Source: JBFYKJ01 sp041306005 (GTDB lineage: Archaea > Altiarchaeota > Altiarchaeia > JAFGQM01). Taken from it: a stretch of 5,029 nt of DNA. The stretch covers positions 1 through 5,029 of the forward strand of contig JBFYKJ010000029.1 in assembly GCA_041306005.1 (NCBI GenBank). Reading direction: 5' to 3'. The position numbers and the translations under genes are program-made. The notes under the pieces are model-generated. The model saw only the letters and a list, made by a program, of their open reading frames with translations, ran no database searches and was not told the origin of the DNA. Below are positions 1 through 4,447 of this stretch, piece by piece; position 1 is the stretch's first letter; the number at the start of each line of letters is the position of its first letter.

Positions 1-893
1 TGGACCGCCTCGGCCTCGGCTACGACGAGTTAAAAAAAATAAAGCCTGACATCATAATGCTATCCGCATCGCGCCACGGAGCCATCGGGCCGGCGAAAGC
101 ATACTCGGCTTACGCTGTGACCTTCGGACCGATCGGTGGTGTGTCGCACCTCACCGGCTACGAGGGGGGCAATCCCGCCGTCACCCGCAGCAGCGCCGAC
201 CTTCGGCCGGGCACCGCCGCCGCCTTCGCCATTCTCGCCGCGCTGAACTACCGCGAGACCAGCGGCGAGGGCCAGTTCATAGACTTCTCGGCGCGCGAGG
301 CCATAAGCTGCGAGATCGGCGAGGCCATCATGGACTACACGATGAACGGACGCGTGCGCACGCGGCACAGCAACCGCGACGATATACTGGCCCCCAACAA
401 CTGCTACCGCTGCAAAGGCGACGATAAATGGATAAGCATTGCGATATCGAACGACGATGAGTGGAAGGCGCTGGTCGCAGCGATGGGCAACCCGGAGTGG
501 GCCAGTGACGCTATATTCGCCGACCAGTTCCGCCGCTGGCACAACCAGGACGAGATCGATAAGCACATCGCCGAGTGGGCGCTGAACTACAGCGACTATG
601 AGCTTATGGCGATGATACAAAAGGCAGGCATTGCTGCCGTTCCCGCCTTCGACAGCAAGGAGCTCTTCACCGACCCACACTGCAAGGAAAGAAACGTATT
701 CGTACCCACGGAGCATGCGACTGAAGGATGTCTCTACGCCGTGGCCCCGCCCTGGAAGTTCTCGGAGACACCCCCCCAGGTAACCCGCGCCGCCCCGGAA
801 CTGGGTCAGGACAACGACCACGTCCTCCGCGAACTGCTCGGCCTGTCGCAGAAAGAGATCGCCAAGCTCACCGCAGATTGTGTTTTGTATTAA
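1..893 (+). CDS. CaiB/BaiF family (family III) CoA-transferase, 5'-truncated by window edge
   Basis: The reading frame is open from base 3 and ends at TAA 891-893, giving about 296 visible residues; full-length members have about 400, so roughly the first 100 are missing. The ATG at 57 is internal: the 18 codons before it encode family-like sequence (GYDELKKIKPDIIM) leading into the typical region before the GP motif. An ADLRPG segment at about bases 192-209 aligns with the family position of the nucleophilic aspartate (Asp169 in formyl-CoA transferase); its Asp codon is 198-200. It is followed by the usual AILAALNYRETSGEGQ helix and turn. A mid-region APNNCYRCKGDDKW motif and a C-terminal APELGQDNDHVL motif complete the family signature. 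Such enzymes move CoA between carboxylic acids in the cytoplasm through an aspartyl-CoA mixed anhydride. The substrate cannot be told from sequence. The downstream gene is convergent, so this is the last gene of its transcription unit. Confidence 0.93.
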   Translation, partial: DRLGLGYDELKKIKPDIIMLSASRHGAIGPAKAYSAYAVTFGPIGGVSHLTGYEGGNPAVTRSSADLRPGTAAAFAILAALNYRETSGEGQFIDFSAREAISCEIGEAIMDYTMNGRVRTRHSNRDDILAPNNCYRCKGDDKWISIAISNDDEWKALVAAMGNPEWASDAIFADQFRRWHNQDEIDKHIAEWALNYSDYELMAMIQKAGIAAVPAFDSKELFTDPHCKERNVFVPTEHATEGCLYAVAPPWKFSETPPQVTRAAPELGQDNDHVLRELLGLSQKEIAKLTADCVLY

Positions 894-898
894 TCGCC

Positions 899-981
899 GT
901 CATTGCGAGCGAAGCGATATCCTTTTACACTATGCCATATTAACGATGAGATTGCCGCGTCGTTATACTCCTCGCAATGAC
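899..981. repeat. Palindromic intergenic repeat (CATTGCGAG type)
   Basis: GTCATTGCGAG at 899-909 is exactly complementary to CTCGCAATGAC at 971-981, giving an 11-bp stem around a 61-base interior. The right arm continues inward as GAGATTGCCGCGTCG-like sequence (from 948), which matches my recollection of a widespread dispersed repeat (CATTGCGAGGAGCG...GCAATCTC) in environmental bacterial genomes. It fills the gap between two convergent genes, starting 6 bases after one stop codon and ending 12 bases before the other. It could fold in either transcript and help end or protect transcripts, but there is no clear T-tract. The inverted repeat is seen directly; the family assignment rests on memory. 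Confidence 0.6.
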
Positions 982-993
982 ACATTGCCGAAA

Positions 994-1353
994 TCAGCGG
1001 GAATTGTTGAGTTCGCCCCACCTTACCTTATATGACTTGGCAGTAGAAGAGTCTTCGATGCGCCTTCCGCCGGGAGCGGTAACGAAGCGTATATACGGGC
1101 CAGAACTAGCGGCAGACGGCCTGGATGGTGGTATAGGGGCAACTTTAGGAATAGCATCGGGGTTCCCGCCGGGGGCGGTAACGAAGCGTACATGCGGATC
1201 AGAAATAACACCAGCCGGCCTGGATTGAGAAATATGAATAACCTTAGGCATAGATGCAGGCATGTCAACAGGTGTAATAGTCTTGCCGCATATGATGCAA
1301 GTCTCTGCTCCTTGGACGAGAAGCCCTTTACATTTGACGCAGTGCTTTATCAT
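994..1353 (-). CDS. Small zinc-ribbon protein with tandem-repeat proline-rich tail
   Basis: This 119-residue protein starts at ATG 1353-1351, with a purine-rich AGAGGGA ribosome binding site 5 bases upstream, and stops at TGA 996-994. Residues 5-22 form a CxxC-x10-CxxC zinc ribbon (Cys5, Cys8, Cys19, Cys22) like those at the N-terminus of many small bacterial proteins. Residues 36-68 and 69-101 are two copies of a 33-residue unit sharing PKV, SRP and RFVTAPGG; the rest is rich in Pro, Ser and Ala and probably disordered. There is no signal peptide or membrane segment. I do not recognise the family beyond the ribbon, and the function is unknown; zinc ribbons often bind nucleic acid or protein. 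A perfect sigma-70-like promoter on the same strand supports its being real and expressed. The overlapping + strand frame at 977-1228 lacks any such support. Confidence 0.72.
   Translation of the reverse strand: MIKHCVKCKGLLVQGAETCIICGKTITPVDMPASMPKVIHISQSRPAGVISDPHVRFVTAPGGNPDAIPKVAPIPPSRPSAASSGPYIRFVTAPGGRRIEDSSTAKSYKVRWGELNNSR
1051..1248 (-). repeat. In-frame 99-bp tandem duplication within the zinc-ribbon gene
   Basis: Two adjacent 99-bp units (1051-1149 and 1150-1248) repeat at an exact offset of 99 bases. For example, GCGGTAACGAAGCGTA occurs at 1076-1091 and again at 1175-1190, and the flanks CTTTAGGAATAG and CCTTAGGCATAG also align. The unit is 33 codons, so the reading frame is kept, and the encoded RFVTAPGG motif appears at residues 56-63 and 89-96. 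The copies have diverged elsewhere, mainly in codons for less constrained residues. Confidence 0.85.
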
Positions 1354-1410
1354 AGCAATCCCTCTTAACAGTCTTCATACTATATAATTCTGTTTGCTCC
1401 CTCTGTCTTT

Positions 1411-1441
1411 TTGAGCCTAATTGATTATTTTAATTTATAAT
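1411..1441 (+). promoter_or_regulatory. Possible weak plus-strand promoter upstream of the hairpin block
   Basis: TTGAGC (1411-1416, 4 of 6 consensus positions) lies 19 bases before a perfect TATAAT (1436-1441). A transcript starting here would run through the hairpin cluster before the crotonase operon, forming a leader of nearly 300 nt. The spacing is long, and TATAAT arises easily by chance in DNA this AT-rich, so this is only a candidate. Confidence 0.22.
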
Positions 1442-1456
1442 ACTTTATTTTATATG

Positions 1457-1485
1457 ATTATAAGCTATTTTAGCTGATTTGTCAA
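1457..1485 (-). promoter_or_regulatory. Perfect-consensus sigma-70-type promoter for the zinc-ribbon gene
   Basis: On the minus strand, TTGACA (complement of 1480-1485) is followed by exactly 17 bases and then TATAAT (complement of 1457-1462). Both hexamers match the housekeeping consensus at all positions with optimal spacing. Transcription would start near 1450, leaving a leader of about 97 nt before the ATG at 1353. The DNA just upstream of the -35 box (about 1491-1508) is an A/T run that could act like an UP element. The spacer holds a small inverted repeat, AGCTA-TTT-TAGCT (1463-1475), placed where an operator could sit. Confidence 0.7.
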
Positions 1486-1536
1486 CCCCTTTGATCTTTT
1501 TAAAAAAGTAGGGCCGCAAAGGAATAAAAAGGAAGT

Positions 1537-1652
1537 CCAGAGGGCGATCCCTCTGGCGGGGGAACTGGGGGTGTCCCCCAGATTCTTTTTATAGCCCCCC
1601 AAGTGTGGGGGACCACGGAGGTTCGGATGTTGTTTCCCCCTTTCAAGGGGAA
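1537..1652. repeat. Cluster of four GC-rich hairpins (repeat-like element)
   Basis: Four perfect stems follow one another: CCAGAGGG/CCCTCTGG (1537-1544 with 1549-1556, 4-nt loop); CTGGGGG/CCCCCAG (1565-1571 with 1575-1581, 3-nt loop); CCCCCA/TGGGGG (1596-1601 with 1606-1611, 4-nt loop); and TTCCCC/GGGGAA (1634-1639 with 1647-1652, 7-nt loop). An alternative stem GTCCCCC/GGGGGAC (1573-1579 with 1607-1613) excludes the second and third. The frame across it on the minus strand (1500-1688) reads a low-complexity peptide and is not a gene. The block resembles dispersed intergenic repeats, but copies elsewhere cannot be seen from here. Confidence 0.65.
1565..1590 (+). terminator. Terminator-like hairpin with T-tract
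   Basis: A perfect 7-bp GC-rich stem with a 3-nt loop (1565-1581) is followed by ATTCTTTTT (1582-1590), which has the form of an intrinsic terminator on the + strand. No + strand gene ends nearby, so it would either insulate the downstream operon from stray upstream transcription or act as an attenuator in a long leader. The hairpin at 1537-1556 read on the minus strand is likewise followed, after 6 bases, by a T run, so the element may terminate in both directions. Confidence 0.4.
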
Positions 1653-1681
1653 TAGCAGGGGGTTGACCTCAGCTATAAAAG

Positions 1682-1711
1682 TTGTCATTCATCATCGTTT
1701 TACGTTAAAAT
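1682..1711 (+). promoter_or_regulatory. Promoter of the crotonase/CoA-transferase operon
   Basis: TTGTCA (1682-1687, 5 of 6) and TAAAAT (1706-1711, 5 of 6) are separated by 18 bases, placing the start of transcription near 1718 and a leader of about 25 nt before the ATG at 1744. This lies after the hairpin block, so a transcript from here would not contain it. A second -35-like TTGACC at 1663-1668 has no good partner at the right spacing. Confidence 0.5.
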
Positions 1712-1729
1712 ATGTTACACCCATCTGAA

Positions 1730-1736
1730 AGAGAGG
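1730..1736 (+). promoter_or_regulatory. Ribosome binding site of the first crotonase gene
   Basis: AGAGAGG sits 7 bases before the ATG at 1744. It is the only well-placed Shine-Dalgarno-like sequence here and fixes the start; the encoded N-terminus (MKYQNLLLKLDGRIATITLNR) then has the normal length for the crotonase core. Confidence 0.7.
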
Positions 1737-1743
1737 TATCCAC

Positions 1744-2640
1744 ATGAAATATCAGAACTTGCTTCTCAAGCTGGACGGCAGGATAGCCACTATTACCCTG
1801 AACCGGCCGGAGAAGCTGAACGCCATCAACGATGGCATGATGCGCGACCTGATGAAGGCGCTGGAAAAGGTGCGCAAGGACTACGACTCGCTGGTAGTCG
1901 TCATAAAGGGAGCGGGCAGCTCCTTCAGCGCCGGACAGGACTTGAGAGGCGAAGGCACCGACGAGGTCATGCCGCCCAATCCCAGGGAGAAAACGTATCT
2001 GTTCGACATGTACGCGCAGGGAATGAAAAACCAGGCCTTCTGGCAGTATATCTTCGAATACCCCAAGATCACCGTGGCGCAGGTGCACGGCTACTGCCTG
2101 GGCATGGGACTGGACCTGGCAATGTCCTGCCGCGCCATCATCTGCACCGATGACGCTGTGTTCGGCGACCCGTCCGTCAGGATGGGCATCGCATCGCCCA
2201 ACCCGCTGTGGACCTTCCGCATCGGATTGAAGAAGTCGAAAGAACTTCTGCTCACCGGCAAATATATCGACGGCAAGGAGGCGGAGAAGATCGGCCTTGT
2301 CATGAAGGCCGTGCCCGCCGAGGAGATGGAAGAGGTAATGGCCATCGAGACCGACGGCTTCGCCCGCTCCTCCGGCATCGGCGGCTGGGACCAGCAGGGC
2401 GTTTTTTGGAGCTCGTGGATGTCCATCATGCAGCTGGCCGGGCTGGCCGCGGGACGCCAGATGACCACCAACGTCAATGTGATGAGTTCTATACAGCGGC
2501 CGCACCGCAGTCTGATCGACCGCGGCGGATACGATTTCTATAAAGTGCGCGAGGAAAAAGGGCTGAAGGCAGCCATCGAAGAGAGGGATGCCCCCTTCCG
2601 CAAGAATTTCCCGCAGCCCAAACCGAAGAAGAGGAAATAA
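1744..2640 (+). CDS. Enoyl-CoA hydratase/isomerase (crotonase) family protein, paralogue 1
   Basis: This 298-residue cytoplasmic crotonase-fold protein carries the family hallmarks in order: TLNRPEKLNAIND (18-30); the first oxyanion-hole segment FSAGQDL (61-67); VHGYCLGMGLDLAMSC (114-129) with the second oxyanion-hole segment; FGDPSVRMG (140-148); LLLTGKYIDGKEAEKIGLV (168-186); and a C-terminal EEKGLKAAIEERDAPF. At the positions of the rat enoyl-CoA hydratase glutamates Glu144 and Glu164 it has Asp124 and Ser144. A classical hydratase is therefore unlikely; isomerase, hydrolase or another crotonase chemistry on an acyl-CoA is more plausible. The protein is about 30-40 residues longer than a minimal crotonase, with an insert after the first oxyanion segment (about 70-95) and a basic tail, PKPKKRK. 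It is the first gene of the operon, 2 bases before the next. The specific reaction is unknown. Confidence 0.93.
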   Translation: MKYQNLLLKLDGRIATITLNRPEKLNAINDGMMRDLMKALEKVRKDYDSLVVVIKGAGSSFSAGQDLRGEGTDEVMPPNPREKTYLFDMYAQGMKNQAFWQYIFEYPKITVAQVHGYCLGMGLDLAMSCRAIICTDDAVFGDPSVRMGIASPNPLWTFRIGLKKSKELLLTGKYIDGKEAEKIGLVMKAVPAEEMEEVMAIETDGFARSSGIGGWDQQGVFWSSWMSIMQLAGLAAGRQMTTNVNVMSSIQRPHRSLIDRGGYDFYKVREEKGLKAAIEERDAPFRKNFPQPKPKKRK

Positions 2641-2642
2641 AG

Positions 2643-3485
2643 ATGAGTACGATATTATACGAAAAGAAAGATGGAATCGGTTATATAACACTCAACCGGC
2701 CGGAGGAGCTCAACGCCATGAACGATGAGATGCTGGCCGAGTTGGATAAGCTGCTCCCCAAGGTGGAGATGGACCTGGACGTGAAGGTCGTGATATTCCG
2801 CGGCGCGGGCAAGGACTTCTGCGCCGGGCAGGACCTCACCGGCGTGAAGACCTACGAAGTGCTGTCCGAGCCGGGCGAGCACATGACCATCAAGAAGCGG
2901 ATGGAGGCGGAGCGCCGCCGCAACCGCAGATGGGAGTACATCTTCAATCTGGCCAAACCGACCATCGCGCAGGTGCACGGCCACTGCCTGGGCACGGGAT
3001 GCTACCTGTCGATGGTATGCGATATCACCATCGCCGCCGAGGACGCGCAGTTCGGCGACCCGCTGCTGCGGATGGGGCTGCTGCCGCACATGCCGCTGTG
3101 GCTGTACCTCGTCGGCATGAAGAAGACGCGGGAGCTGCTCCTCACCGGATGCTACATAGATGGCATCGAGGCGGAGAAGATCGGCCTGATAAACAAGGCC
3201 GTCCCCCGCGACGACCTCGAGGACGAGGTGAATAATATGGCAAAGGGAATGGCGCTCATGAACTGCGACGCGATGGCGCCGGTGAAAGACGCCGTAAACT
3301 CCGTTATGGAGGCGCGCGGCCTGGGAGCGGCCTGGCGTTTCACCAACGACATGCAGCTCGTGATGCAGCAGCGCACCATGCTGCCTGAGGAGTTCGACTT
3401 CTTCGCGACAAGGGAGAAGAAGGGCCTCAAGGCGGCCATAGAAGGGCGCGATGCCCCCTTCAAGAAGTTCTGCGAGGCGAGATAA
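2643..3485 (+). CDS. Enoyl-CoA hydratase/isomerase (crotonase) family protein, paralogue 2
   Basis: A 280-residue crotonase-fold protein with TLNRPEELNAMND (16-28), first oxyanion segment FCAGQDL (59-65), VHGHCLGTGCYLSMVCD (111-127), FGDPLLRMG (137-145), LLLTGCYIDGIEAEKIGLI (165-183) and a C-terminal EKKGLKAAIEGRDAPF. It resembles paralogue 1 closely, including exact shared stretches of DNA. At the two hydratase glutamate positions it has Tyr121 and Leu141, so neither acid is present; Asp139 in FGDP is a nearby acid. It starts 2 bases after the upstream TAA, with GAGG at 2631-2634 inside the end of the preceding gene as ribosome binding site, so translation is probably coupled. An Arg-rich stretch (86-96) occupies the region between the oxyanion segments, where substrate-binding loops vary in this family. 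A role on an acyl-CoA in the same pathway as its neighbours is inferred; the substrate is unknown. Confidence 0.93.
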   Translation: MSTILYEKKDGIGYITLNRPEELNAMNDEMLAELDKLLPKVEMDLDVKVVIFRGAGKDFCAGQDLTGVKTYEVLSEPGEHMTIKKRMEAERRRNRRWEYIFNLAKPTIAQVHGHCLGTGCYLSMVCDITIAAEDAQFGDPLLRMGLLPHMPLWLYLVGMKKTRELLLTGCYIDGIEAEKIGLINKAVPRDDLEDEVNNMAKGMALMNCDAMAPVKDAVNSVMEARGLGAAWRFTNDMQLVMQQRTMLPEEFDFFATREKKGLKAAIEGRDAPFKKFCEAR

Positions 3486-3487
3486 AG

Positions 3488-4447
3488 ATGCCAACCGGAT
3501 TTGGATGGGAATTTAAAACGCAATATAAGGAGTGCTTCTACGAGCACAACGACCCCCGCGAGTGGGATTTCCAGACCGCGATTTACGAAAAAGTAAACGA
3601 CCGCGTGGTGCGCATAACCCTCAACCGCCCGGACAAGCGTAATGCCTTCAACGACCGCATGTTCGAGGACCTGTCGGCAGCGATGCGTAAGGCCAACGAC
3701 GACCCTGAGGTTCGGGTAATTATAATCAGGGGCGCAGGTAAGCACTTCGGCGCCGGACACGACCTGAGCTCGCCGGAGGGTGAAGAGTCCCCCCCGGTGC
3801 ACCCCAGTGTGAACCCCACACTACAGGACTACTACGGCTTCGAGCGGCGCCGCTGTTATAAATACGACGACGTCATGGACTATCCCAAGATCACTATCGC
3901 GCAGGTACACGGTAAATGCATCGGCGCCAGCCAGATATTCGCCGCCTCGTGCGACCTCATCGTCGCCGCTGACGACGCCCAGTTCGGCATCCGCGGCTTC
4001 GGCAGCCAGCTTCACGGCCTGACCGAGTACCCGCTGTGGCCCATGTGGTCCAACAAGGCCTACGCCGGGCGCGCCGTCACCGAGATGTCGGGCAAGGAGG
4101 CCGCCGATCGCGGCTTCGCCAACAAATCCGTGCCGCTAGACAAGCTCGATGAGGAAGCCCTCAAATGGGCCGAGGTGCTGAGTCATCTCCCCAGTGAAGC
4201 GGTCGCCATAACCAAGGAGTGGATGAGCGGCATGCAGGACATCATGGGCATGGGCGGCTCGCAGCGGGCGCACTATCACGCCCACACCGGGCTGCAATAC
4301 GTGCGCTTCCGACCCGAAGAAGTGAACATGTACAAGGAAAAGCGCGACAAGGGCCTCAAAGGCTTCCTCAAGGACAGAGCGGAGGTAGCCACGCCGCACG
4401 CCAAGGCCGCAGCAGAGAAAGAAGCGAAGAAAAAAGAGGGCAAGTAA
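3488..4447 (+). CDS. Enoyl-CoA hydratase/isomerase (crotonase) family protein, divergent paralogue 3
   Basis: This 319-residue protein has a crotonase core starting near residue 31: TLNRPDKRNAFND (44-56), first oxyanion segment FGAGHDL (87-93), VHGKCIGASQIFAASCDL (140-157), FGIRGFGSQLHG (166-177) and a C-terminal KRDKGLKGFLKDR (285-297). It differs from the two upstream copies by a 30-residue N-terminal extension rich in aromatic and acidic residues, a 2-residue insertion after FGIRG, a histidine cluster AHYHAH (261-266), and a Lys/Glu/Ala-rich tail. The hydratase glutamate positions hold Ile150 and Gly170. The second oxyanion GGG-type motif is altered to GAS. The ATG is 2 bases after the preceding stop with GAGG at 3474-3477; this supports keeping the extension, although a later start cannot be excluded. 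Function is probably acyl-CoA related, but a non-hydratase or scaffold role is possible. Confidence 0.9.
   Translation: MPTGFGWEFKTQYKECFYEHNDPREWDFQTAIYEKVNDRVVRITLNRPDKRNAFNDRMFEDLSAAMRKANDDPEVRVIIIRGAGKHFGAGHDLSSPEGEESPPVHPSVNPTLQDYYGFERRRCYKYDDVMDYPKITIAQVHGKCIGASQIFAASCDLIVAADDAQFGIRGFGSQLHGLTEYPLWPMWSNKAYAGRAVTEMSGKEAADRGFANKSVPLDKLDEEALKWAEVLSHLPSEAVAITKEWMSGMQDIMGMGGSQRAHYHAHTGLQYVRFRPEEVNMYKEKRDKGLKGFLKDRAEVATPHAKAAAEKEAKKKEGK

Larger units (their letters stand above)
1354..1743. other. 390-base intergenic region between divergent genes
   Basis: No credible gene lies here. The left part (about 1375-1510) is strongly AT-rich and contains the minus-strand promoter for the zinc-ribbon gene and a possible plus-strand promoter. 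The middle (about 1530-1655) is abruptly GC-rich with a run of four perfect short hairpins. The right part (about 1660-1743) returns to AT-rich and carries the promoter and ribosome binding site of the crotonase operon. The abrupt change in base composition suggests that the hairpin block is an inserted repeat-like element. Confidence 0.75.

Noticed and set aside
60..821. Long minus-strand open frame opposite the CaiB-type gene
   Set aside because: It lies fully antisense to a clear family member; the translation has no recognisable motif. GC-rich codons often leave antisense frames open.
728..943. Small plus-strand frame overlapping the end of the CaiB-type gene
   Set aside because: It is out of frame with a strongly supported gene and Arg/Pro-rich, as expected from a shifted GC-rich frame.
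977..1228. Plus-strand frame opposite the zinc-ribbon gene
   Set aside because: It starts inside the palindromic repeat, has no ribosome binding site, and is antisense to a frame with a zinc ribbon, a good ribosome binding site and a perfect promoter.
994..1353. Frameshifted or decayed remnant rather than a real zinc-ribbon gene
   Set aside because: The frame is intact from a good ribosome binding site to a stop, and the 99-bp duplication keeps the frame exactly.
1537..1652. Possible G-quadruplex or CRISPR-like repeat in the GC-rich block
   Set aside because: The G runs are separated by loops too long for a convincing quadruplex, and the hairpins differ in sequence with no regular repeat-spacer pattern.
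1500..1688. 62-codon minus-strand frame across the hairpin block
   Set aside because: The translation is a by-product of the inverted repeats (Pro/Gly-rich low complexity), and no Shine-Dalgarno-like sequence is evident.
1705..2691. 328-codon minus-strand open frame opposite crotonase 1
   Set aside because: Antisense to a gene with complete crotonase motifs, with His/Leu/Val-rich translation typical of a shadow frame; it also runs over the operon promoter region.
2655..3494. 279-codon minus-strand open frame covering crotonase 2
   Set aside because: Shadow of a well-supported coding frame; low-quality composition and no family features.
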